NCBI GenBank assembly: GCA_905234475.1
Contig: CAJOHX010000020.1
Coordinates: 403-42,720 of the forward strand
Source: an uncultured Bacteroidales bacterium
GTDB lineage: Bacteria; Bacteroidota; Bacteroidia; Bacteroidales; UBA932
Length of the DNA: 42,318 nt
Reading direction: 5' to 3'
This document shows, one piece after another, positions 1 to 8,460 of the stretch; within the stretch, counting starts at the first letter, position 1; every line of letters begins with the position of its first letter. Position numbers and translations under genes: made by a program. The notes beneath the pieces were generated by a model. That model had not been told where the DNA came from. It made no database searches and was given only the letters and a program-made list of their open reading frames with translations.

Positions 1-1459
1 TCACCTTGGCACCGCGGGCACGCATGGCCGTGAAGGCTTCGTGGCCCGGGGTGTCGAGGAAGGTGATGTGGCGGCCGTCGGGCAGTTTGACGTTGTACGC
101 GCCGATGTGCTGCGTGATGCCGCCCGCCTCGCCCGCGATGACGTTGGACTTGCGGATATAGTCGAGCAGGGAGGTTTTGCCGTGGTCGACGTGACCCATC
201 ACCGTGATGATTGGTGGACGGGGCAGCAGATCCTCGGGACGGTCGACCTCTTCGTTGCTGTTGATCTCCTCGGAGATCTCGGCGGTCACGAATTCGACCT
301 GGTAGCCGAATTCCTCGGCCACGAGCACGAGGGTCTCCGCGTCGAGGCGCTGGTTGATGGATACCATCAGGCCCAGGCTCATGCAGGCGCCGATGACCTT
401 CACCACCGGGGTGTTGTTCATCAGGGTGGCCAGGTCGTTGACGGTCACGAACTCGGTGACTTTCAGCACCTTGTTCTCGGCCAGTGCCTGCTCCATCTCT
501 TCCTGCGTACGCTGGGCGGCAGCTTCGCGCTTCTCCTTGCGGTACTTGGCGCCGAAGTTGTTTTTCTTGCCCTCGTTCATCTTGGCGTAGGTCTCCTTGA
601 CCTGCTTCTGGATCTCCTTCTGGAGCTCCTCCTGCTGGGCCTCGGTGAGCGCCGGCTTGAAACGGTCGCGATCACGCTTGCGGCCCTTGCCGGCCGACTG
701 CTGCTGGGGCTGCTGACGCTGCTCCTTCTTGGGGTTCTTCTCGATGTTGGCGCCGGCCTTGGCCACGTCCACCTTCTGCGTCCCCTTGCTGATGCGCTCG
801 CGCTTCTTGGGCTTGCGGTCAAACTGGCTCAGGTCGATCTTGCCCACCACCTTGAGGGCGTTGCCGTCCGCCTCGGATGCCGCCGGGGCAGCTTCCTTGA
901 CCGGCTCCGGCTCGGGCTCCGTCTCGACAACGGGCTCCGGGGTTTCCACCACAGGCTCCGGTTCCGGGGTCTCCACAACGGGCTCCGGCTCGGGTTTCGG
1001 TTCGGGCTCCGGTTCCGGCTTGGGGGCCGGTTTCGGCTCCGGTTTCGGCTCCGGCTTGGGTTCGGGCTTCGGCTCGGGCTTGGGGGCCGTCACGGGCTCC
1101 TCCGCCTTCTTCTCGACCACGGGCTTCTCCTGCTGGGTATTATCCTTCTTGGCGTTGATGAAGGTGGTGGACTTGATGATGGTCTCCTGTTCGGGCTCCT
1201 CCTCCTCGGCCTCTTCGCGGGACGGGCGGCGGCTGCTCTTCTCCAGGATCTCGGTGATCTTGACCTCCACCTTGTCGGCGGCCTGCTTCATCTCCAGGTC
1301 CTTGCCGAACTGCTTGGCGATGGCGGGCAAGTGCTCGTCGGAGACCTTGGCGTTGGGGTTCGCATCCACCTCGACACCCTGATTGTGAAGGAACTCCACC
1401 AGGTCGTCGAGGCCGATGTTGAACTGTCTGAGTAGTTTATTTAGTCTGATTTCTGCCAT
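1..1459 (-). CDS. infB: Translation initiation factor IF-2, C-terminus cut off by window edge
   Basis: This GTPase brings initiator fMet-tRNA to the 30S ribosome. The start is the ATG whose complement lies at 1457-1459, giving [20 protein letters not shown], a typical IF2_N opening. A Pro/Glu/Lys-rich linker built of repeated PEPKPEP-like units covers about residues 120-190. A Lys/Arg/Gln-rich stretch and a second IF2_N-like subdomain (about 325-395) follow. The GTPase domain begins with G1 motif GHVDHGKT near residue 420 and switch [10 protein letters not shown] near residue 467. The frame is open to base 1, so the rest of the G domain and the tRNA-binding C-terminus lie outside the window. 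It is the last gene of rimP-nusA-infB, starting 5 nt after the nusA stop, a conserved bacterial order. Identity is certain. Confidence 0.97.
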   Translation of the reverse strand, partial: MAEIRLNKLLRQFNIGLDDLVEFLHNQGVEVDANPNAKVSDEHLPAIAKQFGKDLEMKQAADKVEVKITEILEKSSRRPSREEAEEEEPEQETIIKSTTFINAKKDNTQQEKPVVEKKAEEPVTAPKPEPKPEPKPEPKPEPKPAPKPEPEPEPKPEPEPVVETPEPEPVVETPEPVVETEPEPEPVKEAAPAASEADGNALKVVGKIDLSQFDRKPKKRERISKGTQKVDVAKAGANIEKNPKKEQRQQPQQQSAGKGRKRDRDRFKPALTEAQQEELQKEIQKQVKETYAKMNEGKKNNFGAKYRKEKREAAAQRTQEEMEQALAENKVLKVTEFVTVNDLATLMNNTPVVKVIGACMSLGLMVSINQRLDAETLVLVAEEFGYQVEFVTAEISEEINSNEEVDRPEDLLPRPPIITVMGHVDHGKTSLLDYIRKSNVIAGEAGGITQHIGAYNVKLPDGRHITFLDTPGHEAFTAMRARGAKV

Positions 1460-1464
1460 TCTGT

Positions 1465-2736
1465 CTAGTCTTCGAATTCTGCTTTAAGGATATTGAGGAC
1501 TTCCTCCACGGTCTCGTCCTCGAGGTCGGCACGCTTGGCGATGTCCTCGGGATCGAGGGCAAGCACACCCTTGGCGGTGTCGCAGCCGATCGCCTCCAGG
1601 CGGTCGATGATCCACTGGTCGATGACGTCGGCGAACTCACTCAGGAGCACGTCCTCCTCCTCGCTGCTCTCACCCTTCGGGAGCTCGCGGTAGACCTCGA
1701 TCTCGCGGTCCACCAGCATGCCGGCCAGCTGGATGTTGACGCCGTGGCGGCCGATACCCTTGCTGACCTGGTCGGGCTGCATGAACACCTTCACCTTGTC
1801 GTCCGGGCCCTCGCCCATCTCGATGTAGGAGACCACGGCGGGATTCAACGCGCGCTGGATCATGAGCTTGGGGTTCTGCGACCACTGGATCACGTCGATG
1901 TTCTCGTTGCGCAGCTCGCGGACAATGCCCATGATGCGGCCGCCCTTGACACCGATGCAGGCGCCGATCGGGTCGATCCTGTCGTCATAGGATTCGACGG
2001 CCACCTTGGCGCGCTCGCCGGGCACGCGCACCACCTTCTTGACCGTGATGAGGCCGTCGGAGATCTCGGGCACCTCCTGCTCGAAGAGGCGCTCCAGGAA
2101 CTCGTTGGACACGCGGCTGAGGGTGATGTACGGCGTGGTGTTGTTCTTCATCTCCACGCTCTTGATCACGGCCCTGACGGAGTCGCTCTTCTTGAAGCGC
2201 TCGCCGGGGATCTGCTCGCTCTTGGGGATGTGGAGCTCGTTGCCGTCCTCGTCGAGGATCAGCACTTCCTTGGACCAGGTCTGGTAGACTTCGCCATAGA
2301 AAAGCTCGCCCACCTTCTCGGAGTACTTCTTGAAGACGTTGGCCTTCTCGATGTCCATGATGCGGCCCTGGAGGTTCTGGCGGATGTTGAGGATGCCGCG
2401 GCGGCCGAAGGCTGCCAGCGGGAGGATCTTGGCGTACTGGTCGCCGATCTCGTAGTCGTCGGCGTCGCCGCCGTCCTCGCGGATGCCGTCGAGGGTGATC
2501 TCGGCGTTCGGGTTCTCCACCTCTTCGACCACGTCGAAGTTCTGGTAGATCTCGCAGGTACCCTTGTCTACGTTGACAATCACGTCGAAGTTGTCGGACG
2601 AGCCGTAGGTCTTGGCGATCTGCGTCAGGAAGACGTCCTTGAGGACCTGCATCATCACAGGACGGTCGATGTTCTTCTCCTCCTTGAAATCCTTGAAGGC
2701 GTCAATGAGCGTAATGACTTTTTCTTTCTTTTCCAT
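1465..2736 (-). CDS. nusA: Transcription termination/antitermination factor NusA
   Basis: NusA binds RNA polymerase and nascent RNA and modulates pausing, termination and antitermination. The 423-residue product has an N-terminal polymerase-binding domain (about 1-125), an S1 RNA-binding domain (about 138-205) and two KH domains. KH1 holds the hallmark [14 protein letters not shown], followed by [14 protein letters not shown]2 holds [16 protein letters not shown] short acidic tail with a helix-hairpin-helix-like segment ([20 protein letters not shown]) ends the protein. The length fits NusA proteins without the extra C-terminal repeats of Escherichia coli NusA. It starts 10 nt after the rimP stop and ends 5 nt before the infB start, so the three genes are almost certainly cotranscribed. 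Confidence 0.97.
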   Translation of the reverse strand: MEKKEKVITLIDAFKDFKEEKNIDRPVMMQVLKDVFLTQIAKTYGSSDNFDVIVNVDKGTCEIYQNFDVVEEVENPNAEITLDGIREDGGDADDYEIGDQYAKILPLAAFGRRGILNIRQNLQGRIMDIEKANVFKKYSEKVGELFYGEVYQTWSKEVLILDEDGNELHIPKSEQIPGERFKKSDSVRAVIKSVEMKNNTTPYITLSRVSNEFLERLFEQEVPEISDGLITVKKVVRVPGERAKVAVESYDDRIDPIGACIGVKGGRIMGIVRELRNENIDVIQWSQNPKLMIQRALNPAVVSYIEMGEGPDDKVKVFMQPDQVSKGIGRHGVNIQLAGMLVDREIEVYRELPKGESSEEEDVLLSEFADVIDQWIIDRLEAIGCDTAKGVLALDPEDIAKRADLEDETVEEVLNILKAEFED

Positions 2737-2746
2737 GTATGTATGT

Positions 2747-3019
2747 CTATTCGTTTATATTCTTGAGCATTTCATCCGCCTCGGCGGCGTCGATCCCCAT
2801 GGAACCGACGGTCAGGGCGTAGTCCTCGATGTTTCGGTCGAAGGCGGCGAGCACGGCCCTGTGGACGTACTCACAGTCAGCGAGTTCGACATCGGCGCCG
2901 GCCTTGTCGATCGTGACCTCAAAAACATTGTCGTCGTCGTTGAACATGATGTCCACGAGGGAGCAGCCGCGCTCCGCGACGGCCTTCTCCACCACTTGTT
3001 CGAATGCTGCTTTGTCCAT
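2747..3019 (-). CDS. rimP: Short ribosome maturation factor RimP (N-terminal domain only)
   Basis: RimP helps 30S subunits mature. The product has only 90 residues, whereas RimP is usually about 150. The visible part matches the N-terminal alpha/beta domain: a helix with VVEKAVAERGCSLVDI, a strand with FEVTIDKAGADVELADCEYV, and the DYALTVGSMGID segment corresponding to the family's E-V-S/G-S-x-G motif. The reading frame stops soon after this motif, and nusA begins 10 nt later, so the C-terminal SH3-like domain is absent rather than displaced. The position at the head of nusA-infB supports the identity. A well-formed promoter (3074-3105) lies upstream. It could be a naturally minimal RimP or a truncated one. 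Confidence 0.85.
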   Translation of the reverse strand: MDKAAFEQVVEKAVAERGCSLVDIMFNDDDNVFEVTIDKAGADVELADCEYVHRAVLAAFDRNIEDYALTVGSMGIDAAEADEMLKNINE

Positions 3020-3073
3020 ATTCCAATAAAAAGGAAGACCTCGTCTCGGGGCCTTCCATCTCGTTCACGGGTG

Positions 3074-3105
3074 CAAAGATACGTATTTTTTGTATATTTG
3101 CCAAA
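3074..3105 (-). promoter_or_regulatory. Promoter of rimP-nusA-infB
   Basis: Read on the minus strand, TTTG (3102-3105) is followed after 20 bases by TATCTTTG (3074-3081). This fits the Bacteroidota -33/-7 promoter (TTTG, TAnnTTTG) with the expected spacing. Transcription would begin near 3068, about 50 bases before the rimP ATG. It overlaps the opposing -7 box at 3093-3100. Confidence 0.75.
3093..3100 (+). promoter_or_regulatory. -7 box for the 142-residue lipoprotein gene
   Basis: TATATTTG matches the Bacteroidota -7 consensus TAnnTTTG and lies 16 bases before the ATG at 3117, so the leader would be very short. No clear TTTG -33 box is present. It sits within the spacer of the opposing rimP promoter, so the two may interfere with each other. 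Confidence 0.55.
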
Positions 3106-3116
3106 ATTTTACGACT

Positions 3117-3545
3117 ATGAGCAAGATCCTAATGAAGCTGGCGGCAGCGGCCGCCCTGATTTTCTGCCTGACTTCCTGCGACCTCGATTTCGTCGACAAC
3201 TATACCCTCTCCATCGGATATGAATTAACCGTTGATGACGAAGACAACATGAAGGAGCTGCAGGAATACCTGGATGCATTCGTCGCCCGGGCGGACATGA
3301 AAGCCGAGTACAACCAGTGCGCCTATACCGAAGCCGTGTACGAGGGGCAGCAGTTATTCACCAAGGCGATTGAGGAGGAGCTGGACCGTGATTTCATCAT
3401 GGACCACATCCAGGCCGAGGATGACATCATCCGCATGGCCGCCATCCTGTCCAGCGACAGCATCCGGGAGATCGTATCCCAGATCTACTGGAACTGGGAG
3501 TGGAAGCAGTACCAGCTTGCGATCCAGGAGATTCCCCAGGAATAG
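3117..3545 (+). CDS. Small predicted lipoprotein of unknown function
   Basis: The 142-residue product begins MSKILMKLAAAAALIFCLTSCDL, a lipoprotein signal peptide with a lipobox ending at Cys20. The mature part is acidic and mostly helical, with segments such as MKELQEYLDAFVARADM and FTKAIEEELDRDFIMDHIQ, and ends in a Trp/Gln-rich tail (WNWEWKQYQLAIQ). I recognise no family. An upstream in-frame ATG at 3090 is rejected because it would lie within the -7 box and would spoil the signal peptide. The gene converges on the alpha/beta hydrolase at 3550, leaving only 4 bases between the stop codons. Confidence 0.8.
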   Translation: MSKILMKLAAAAALIFCLTSCDLDFVDNYTLSIGYELTVDDEDNMKELQEYLDAFVARADMKAEYNQCAYTEAVYEGQQLFTKAIEEELDRDFIMDHIQAEDDIIRMAAILSSDSIREIVSQIYWNWEWKQYQLAIQEIPQE

Positions 3546-3549
3546 AAAC

Positions 3550-4506
3550 CTACATCGCCTTCACCTTCGCGAGGAAGTCGCGGACGTGCTGCTTGTACTC
3601 TTCGGGGTACTTGGCGTAGGAGTTGGCGTGGACGGCGCCGGGGGCGACCCACATCTCCTTGTAGCCGTGGGTCTTGGCGTCGTAGCACTTCTGCAGGTGC
3701 GAGAAGGGCACGAAGTCGTCGGCGTCGCCGTGGATGAAGAGCATCGGGCGGTCGCATTTCTCCAGCTGCTTGACCGAGGAGGCCTCCCAGAAGCCCCAGC
3801 CGTACTTGCTCTTGGTCACGAGGCTGGCGCTCTGCAGGACATCCGGCGGGATGAAGGCGAAGCTCTGCTTGCGGTTGGCGTTGAACTGAAGCACCACGGA
3901 AGCATAGCCGCAGTCCTCGACGAAGGCCTTGACGTAGTCGGGCAGGAAGTCGCCGCTGGTCATCATGACGGTGGCGGCGCCCATGGACACGCCGTGCAGG
4001 ACCATGAAGTCATCCTGGAAGATATCATGCGCCACGGGGATCCATTTCTCGATGTCGAGGCGGTCGTACCAGCCCATCTGGATGTGGTCGCCCTCGGAAT
4101 AGCCGTGGTACTGCAGGTCCGGGAAGAGGACGTTGTAGTTGAAATCGTCGCGGTACATCCGCACCAGATACAGGAACACGAGGTGGTTGTCGCCGTAGCC
4201 GTGGACCACGATGGCGGTGCCCTGGGCGGTGGCGGGTTCCTTCGCGGGAACATAGCAGGCATGGACCTTGAAACCGCGGTTGCCCACGATGACGGTGTCC
4301 TTGAGGATGCCCTGGGCCTTGAGGCCGTCGTACCAGGCGGTGCTGCCGGGCATCAGGGAGTCGGCCTTGTGGCGGGTCCGCTCGATGTCGTCGACCCCGT
4401 GCGGGGTGGGGGTGAGGGCGTAGTTGGACATATACCTTCCTGCCATACAGGCGTTCAGGGCGAGCACTGTGCAGATGAGGAGACAGAGTTTGGTCAATTT
4501 TGTCAT
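3550..4506 (-). CDS. Alpha/beta-hydrolase lipoprotein
   Basis: This is a predicted secreted serine hydrolase of 318 residues. The N-terminus MTKLTKLCLLICTVLALNAC is a lipoprotein signal with Cys20. The hydrolase fold shows VVHGYGDNH as the oxyanion-hole region, the nucleophile elbow GVSMGA, the acid loop HGDADDFVP and the catalytic histidine in GAVHANSY, so the Ser-Asp-His triad is intact. It resembles the BAAT/dienelactone hydrolase-like or S33 peptidase-like hydrolases common in Bacteroidota. The substrate cannot be read from the sequence. It is divergent from glpA across about 70 bases containing back-to-back -7 boxes, so it may be induced with the glp genes, but this is only inferred. Confidence 0.88.
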   Translation of the reverse strand: MTKLTKLCLLICTVLALNACMAGRYMSNYALTPTPHGVDDIERTRHKADSLMPGSTAWYDGLKAQGILKDTVIVGNRGFKVHACYVPAKEPATAQGTAIVVHGYGDNHLVFLYLVRMYRDDFNYNVLFPDLQYHGYSEGDHIQMGWYDRLDIEKWIPVAHDIFQDDFMVLHGVSMGAATVMMTSGDFLPDYVKAFVEDCGYASVVLQFNANRKQSFAFIPPDVLQSASLVTKSKYGWGFWEASSVKQLEKCDRPMLFIHGDADDFVPFSHLQKCYDAKTHGYKEMWVAPGAVHANSYAKYPEEYKQHVRDFLAKVKAM

Positions 4507-4528
4507 ACTTATGTGGTTTTCGTATCTG

Positions 4529-4536
4529 CAAAGATA
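4529..4536 (-). promoter_or_regulatory. -7 box for the alpha/beta-hydrolase lipoprotein gene
   Basis: The minus strand reads TATCTTTG, an exact TAnnTTTG match, 22 bases upstream of the ATG at 4506. No convincing -33 TTTG is found. It is divergent from the glpA -7 box at 4550-4557. Confidence 0.6.
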
Positions 4537-4549
4537 GCGAACTTTTTGT

Positions 4550-4557
4550 TAAATTTG
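4550..4557 (+). promoter_or_regulatory. -7 box for the glpABCQT operon
   Basis: TAAATTTG matches TAnnTTTG and lies 19 bases before the glpA ATG at 4577, giving a short leader. A -33 box is not evident, which would fit a promoter that needs an activator, though that is inference. Confidence 0.55.
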
Positions 4558-4576
4558 CAGAACTGACCACGACCTA

Positions 4577-6070
4577 ATGAACACACAAGAATTTGATGTC
4601 ATCATCATCGGCGGCGGCATCACCGGGGCAGGCACCCAGCGCGACTGCGCGATGCGGGGCCTCCGGACGCTGCTGATCGAGCGCTCCGACATCGCCACCG
4701 GCGCGACCGGCCGCAACCACGGCCTGCTCCACTCGGGCGCGCGCTACGCCGTGAACGATCCGGAATCCGCCGCGGAATGCATCCGCGAAAACAAAATCCT
4801 GCGACAGATCGCCGCCCAGTGCGTCGAGCCCACGGACGGCCTGTTCATCACCCTCCCCGAAGATGACTTGGGCTACCAGAAGACCTTCGTCGAAGCCTGC
4901 CGGCGCGCGGGCATCGACGCGGAGGTCATCGACCCCGCCCTGGCCCGGCGGCTGGAGCCTTCCGTCAATGCCGACCTGATCGGCGCCGTGCGCGTGCCGG
5001 ACGGCAGCGTGGACCCGTTCCGCCTCTGCGCGGCCAACATGCTGGATGCCAAGCTCCATGGCGGCCAGGTCCGCCTGCAGACCGAGGTGACGGGCTTCAT
5101 CCGCGAAGGCGACGCCATCCGGGGCGTACACACGCGCAACGTCCGCACGGGGCAGGAAGAAGACTTCTACGCCCCCGTCACGGTCAACGCCTGCGGCATC
5201 TGGGGGCAGCGCATCGCCTCGCTGGCGGGCGTGAGCATCGGGATGTTCCCGTCCAAGGGGGCCCTGCTGATCTTCGCCCACCGCATCAACAACATGGTCA
5301 TCAACCGCTGCCGCAAGCCGGCGAATGCGGACATCCTGGTCCCGGGCGAGACGGTCTGCGTGATCGGCACCACCTCCACCCGCATCCCCTTCGAGGAATG
5401 CGACCGCGTGGCCGCGACCCCCGAGGAGGTGGACCTGCTGATCAGCGAGGGCGCCAAGCTCTCCCCGGCGCTCGCCTCGACCCGCATCCTGCGGGCGTAT
5501 GCCGGGGTGCGGCCGCTGGTGAGCGCGGACGACGACCCTTCCGGGCGCAACATCTCCCGCGGCATTGTCTGCCTGGACCACGAGGGCCGCGACGGCCTGA
5601 AGGGCTTCATCACGATCACGGGCGGTAAGCTCATGACCTACCGCCTGATGGCGGAAATGGCCACGGATGCGGTCTGCCGCAAGCTCGGCGTGGACAAGCG
5701 CTGCGCCACGGCGACCACGCCGCTGCCGGCCCTGATCGAGCCGTCCAACGGCAAGGGCGCCCTGATCTGCGAATGCGAAAACGTGACGGCCGGCAAGATC
5801 GCCCAGGCCCTCGATCGGCTCGAGGTGTCCACGCTGACCGACCTGCGCCGCCGCACCCGCGTGGGCATGGGGACCTGCCAGGGCGGGCTCTGCGCCTGCC
5901 GCGCCGCGGACCTGCTCGCACAGGCGAACGGCTGCGTGGAGCGCGAGCGTGCGGACCTCGCGGATTTCATGCAGGAGCGTTGGAAAGGCAATTACCCCAT
6001 CGGCTGGGGCGACATGCTCCGCGAAGCGGAATACACGCAGTGGGTTTATAAACACGTTCTGGGCCTATGA
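4577..6070 (+). CDS. glpA: Anaerobic glycerol-3-phosphate dehydrogenase, subunit A
   Basis: GlpA is the FAD-containing catalytic subunit of the GlpABC complex that oxidises glycerol-3-phosphate to dihydroxyacetone phosphate and passes electrons to the quinone pool. The 497-residue protein opens with the dinucleotide-binding motif DVIIIGGGITGAGTQRDCAMRG. The DAO-type core includes the glycerol-3-phosphate dehydrogenase hallmark GATGRNHGLLHSGARY and ITGGKLMTYR. The C-terminus carries a BFD-like iron-sulfur domain with cysteines in ICECENVT and GTCQGGLCACRA. That C-terminal domain separates GlpA from the aerobic GlpD. It is the first gene of glpABC and overlaps glpB by 4 bases (ATGA). Confidence 0.95.
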   Translation: MNTQEFDVIIIGGGITGAGTQRDCAMRGLRTLLIERSDIATGATGRNHGLLHSGARYAVNDPESAAECIRENKILRQIAAQCVEPTDGLFITLPEDDLGYQKTFVEACRRAGIDAEVIDPALARRLEPSVNADLIGAVRVPDGSVDPFRLCAANMLDAKLHGGQVRLQTEVTGFIREGDAIRGVHTRNVRTGQEEDFYAPVTVNACGIWGQRIASLAGVSIGMFPSKGALLIFAHRINNMVINRCRKPANADILVPGETVCVIGTTSTRIPFEECDRVAATPEEVDLLISEGAKLSPALASTRILRAYAGVRPLVSADDDPSGRNISRGIVCLDHEGRDGLKGFITITGGKLMTYRLMAEMATDAVCRKLGVDKRCATATTPLPALIEPSNGKGALICECENVTAGKIAQALDRLEVSTLTDLRRRTRVGMGTCQGGLCACRAADLLAQANGCVERERADLADFMQERWKGNYPIGWGDMLREAEYTQWVYKHVLGL

Positions 6071-7200
6071 GATTCGACAGTGTGATCATCGGCGGCGGCC
6101 TGGCCGGGCTCACGGCCGGCATCAGCCTCCAGCAGGGGGGCCGCAGCACCGCCATCGTGAGTACGGGGCAGAACGCCCTCCATTTCTTCTCCGGCTGCTT
6201 CGAGTCCCTGCAGGAGCCGCCGCAGCGCCTGCTGGACCTCTTCGCGGGGGCCGGCATCCGCGTGCATTATGAGGAAGGCGTGCGCCTGATGCCGCTGGGT
6301 ACGTTCCGGCCGGCGGCGCTCGCCCTCGAAGACATCGACCTGCTGCCGGCGCCGTGCTTTGCCGGCAAGGTGCTGGTCGTGGGATTCTCCGGTTTCCAGG
6401 ATTTCTTCCCCGGCTTCCTCGCCGACGGCCTGGCGAAGCAGGGGATGGCGTGCCGGACCGTGCAGCTGGAGCTGCCGGAGCTGGAGAAGATCCGCCTCAG
6501 CCCCAGCGAGGTGCGCTCCGTACAGGTCGCGCGCACGCTGGACCGCAGCTGGGGCAGGGTCGTCCGGGAGGTGGTGCGCCTGCTCGAAGACGAAGACGCC
6601 GTGGTGCTGCCGCAGGTCTTCGGCCTGCAGGACGCATCCGTTCTGAAATATATTCGCGAGGGCATTCCCGCCCGCGTGGTCTTCGCGGGCACGCTCCCGC
6701 CGTCCGTCCCGGGCATCCGCACGCAGATGCTCTTGAAACGGCGCTACGAGGAGCTGGGCGGCACGTTCCTGGGGGGCGACGAGGTCGTCTCGGCCCACGT
6801 CCACGAGGGCGTGGTGCACAGCGTCGCGACGCGCAACCTGGACAGCCACCGCCTGGAGGCGGGGAGTTTCCTTCTCGCTTCCGGTGCCTATTTCTCCAAA
6901 GGCCTGACGGCCAATCCTTTCGGCATCACCGAGCCGGTCTTCGGCCTGGATGTCGAGCAGGCCGCCGACCGCGGCGACTGGTACGATCCCGATTTCGCCG
7001 CCGACCAGCCTTACCTGCAGTTCGGCGTCCGGACGGATGCGGCCCTGCATGCCCTGCGGGACGGCAGGCCGCTTGCCAACCTCTATGCCATCGGCTCCAT
7101 CCTGGGCGCCACGCGCCCGGAATTCGGCTCCGGCGCCGGCCTCGCCGTGCGGAGCGCCTTCGCGGCTGTGGACCAGATCCTTAAAGAGAATGCCTTATGA
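6067..7200 (+). CDS. glpB: Anaerobic glycerol-3-phosphate dehydrogenase, subunit B
   Basis: GlpB is the flavoprotein partner that links GlpA to the iron-sulfur subunit GlpC. The 377-residue protein starts MRFDSVIIGGGLAGLTAGIS, a Rossmann-type FAD-binding motif. Other family features are the FFSGCFESL stretch, GFSGFQDFFPGFLAD, and the C-terminal GSILGATRPEFGSGAGLAVRS, which closes the FAD site. Family length is about 380-420 residues, so it appears complete. Its start overlaps the end of glpA and its end overlaps the start of glpC, each by 4 bases, consistent with translational coupling of the complex. Confidence 0.93.
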   Translation: MRFDSVIIGGGLAGLTAGISLQQGGRSTAIVSTGQNALHFFSGCFESLQEPPQRLLDLFAGAGIRVHYEEGVRLMPLGTFRPAALALEDIDLLPAPCFAGKVLVVGFSGFQDFFPGFLADGLAKQGMACRTVQLELPELEKIRLSPSEVRSVQVARTLDRSWGRVVREVVRLLEDEDAVVLPQVFGLQDASVLKYIREGIPARVVFAGTLPPSVPGIRTQMLLKRRYEELGGTFLGGDEVVSAHVHEGVVHSVATRNLDSHRLEAGSFLLASGAYFSKGLTANPFGITEPVFGLDVEQAADRGDWYDPDFAADQPYLQFGVRTDAALHALRDGRPLANLYAIGSILGATRPEFGSGAGLAVRSAFAAVDQILKENAL

Positions 7201-8411
7201 GAATGCAGGAGAATACCGTCAGCCCCCATCATTTTGAGGAATGCATGAAGTGCACCGTGTGCACGGTCTATTGCCCCGTGCTGCAGGTGAATCCCCTGTA
7301 TCCCGGCCCCAAGCAGGCCGGGCCGGACGGGGAGCGGCTCCGCCTCAAGGATCCGGCCTTCTTCAACTATGCCCTCAAATACTGCATGAACTGCAAGCGC
7401 TGCGAGGTGGCCTGTCCCTCCGGGGTGGAGGTGGCCGACCTGATCCAGGCGGCGCGCATCCGATATGACAAGAAGCCGCCCAAGCTCCGCGACCGGCTGC
7501 TTGCTTCCACCGACTTCATGGGTTCGGTGGCCCGTCCTTTCGCTCCGATTGTCAACACCGTCACGGGCCTCGGCGTTGCCAAGGCCGCGATGGACGGGGT
7601 GCTGAAGATCGACCACCGGCGGACTTTCCCGAAGTACAGCGGGAAGAGTTTCGAGGCCTGGCTGAAGCGGCAGGCGCGTGCGCAGGCCGCATTCCCCGAG
7701 CAGGTGGCCTATTTCCACGGCTGCTACGTCAACTACAACTACCCGCAGCTGGGCAAGGACCTCGTGAAGGTGCTCAATGCCCTGGGCGTGGGCGTACAGC
7801 TGCTGGACAGGGAGAAATGCTGCGGCGTGGCCCTGATCACCAACGGCATGTCGAAGCAGGCGGCGAAGAACGCCCGCCACAACGTCGCCGCGCTGCGCAA
7901 GGCGGCGGTGGACGGCGGCCTGAAGGTGGTGTCCACTTCCTCCAGCTGCACCATGACGCTTCGCAACGAATATCCGGCGCTGTTGGGCGTGGACAATGCC
8001 GACGTGCGCGACGCCGTGACCCTTGCCACGCGCTTCGTCTTCGAGAAGCTGGAGCAGGGCGCGAAGCTGCGCTTCAAGGCCGGCTACCGCAAGAAGATCG
8101 CCTACCACGTCCCCTGCCACATGGAGCGCCTGGGCTGGGGCGTGTTCTCCGAGAAGCTGCTCCGGATGATCCCCGGGGTGGAGTTCACCCTGCTGGACTC
8201 CGCCTGCTGCGGCATCGCGGGTACCTACGGCTTCAAGAAGGAGAACTACGAAGCCTCGCAGGCCATCGGCGAGGTCCTGTTCAACCGCATCCGCGCCGCC
8301 AATCCAGACGTCGTGGCCTGCGACTGCGAGACCTGCAAATGGCAGATCGAGATGTCCACGGACTATCCCGTCATGAATCCCATATCCATCCTGGCTGAAG
8401 CAATAGAATAA
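7197..8411 (+). CDS. glpC: Anaerobic glycerol-3-phosphate dehydrogenase, iron-sulfur subunit C
   Basis: GlpC anchors GlpAB to the membrane and transfers electrons toward menaquinone. The 404-residue protein has two [4Fe-4S] ferredoxin motifs near the N-terminus, CMKCTVCTVYCPV and CMNCKRCEVACPSG. Two CCG-type cysteine-rich domains follow (REKCCGVALI and DSACCGIAGTYG), plus HGCYVNYNYPQLG and CDCETCKWQIE. This is the heterodisulfide-reductase-D-like layout of GlpC. It overlaps glpB by 4 bases. The next gene, glpQ, starts 49 bases after the stop, with a short palindromic repeat in between. Confidence 0.94.
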   Translation: MRMQENTVSPHHFEECMKCTVCTVYCPVLQVNPLYPGPKQAGPDGERLRLKDPAFFNYALKYCMNCKRCEVACPSGVEVADLIQAARIRYDKKPPKLRDRLLASTDFMGSVARPFAPIVNTVTGLGVAKAAMDGVLKIDHRRTFPKYSGKSFEAWLKRQARAQAAFPEQVAYFHGCYVNYNYPQLGKDLVKVLNALGVGVQLLDREKCCGVALITNGMSKQAAKNARHNVAALRKAAVDGGLKVVSTSSSCTMTLRNEYPALLGVDNADVRDAVTLATRFVFEKLEQGAKLRFKAGYRKKIAYHVPCHMERLGWGVFSEKLLRMIPGVEFTLLDSACCGIAGTYGFKKENYEASQAIGEVLFNRIRAANPDVVACDCETCKWQIEMSTDYPVMNPISILAEAIE

Positions 8412-8421
8412 TCATCAAATC

Positions 8422-8447
8422 GTCATTCCGGACTTGATCCGGAATCT
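8422..8447. repeat. Short palindromic intergenic repeat, copy 1
   Basis: GTCATTCCGGACTTGATCC followed by GGAATCT forms a hairpin with ATTCCGGA pairing to TCCGGAAT. Related copies lie at 10738, 10766, 14444 and 14472. This copy lies between glpC and glpQ, inside the presumed operon. In-frame translation from an ATG at 8434 would run through it, which is why the glpQ start is placed at 8461. Confidence 0.75.
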
Positions 8448-8460
8448 CAAACCAATATTA

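Noticed and set aside
41..1435. Long plus-strand open frame of 464 codons opposite infB
   Set aside because: Its Leu/Gly/Arg-rich, low-complexity product mirrors the GC-rich codons of infB on the other strand; infB has clear IF-2 motifs in its frame.
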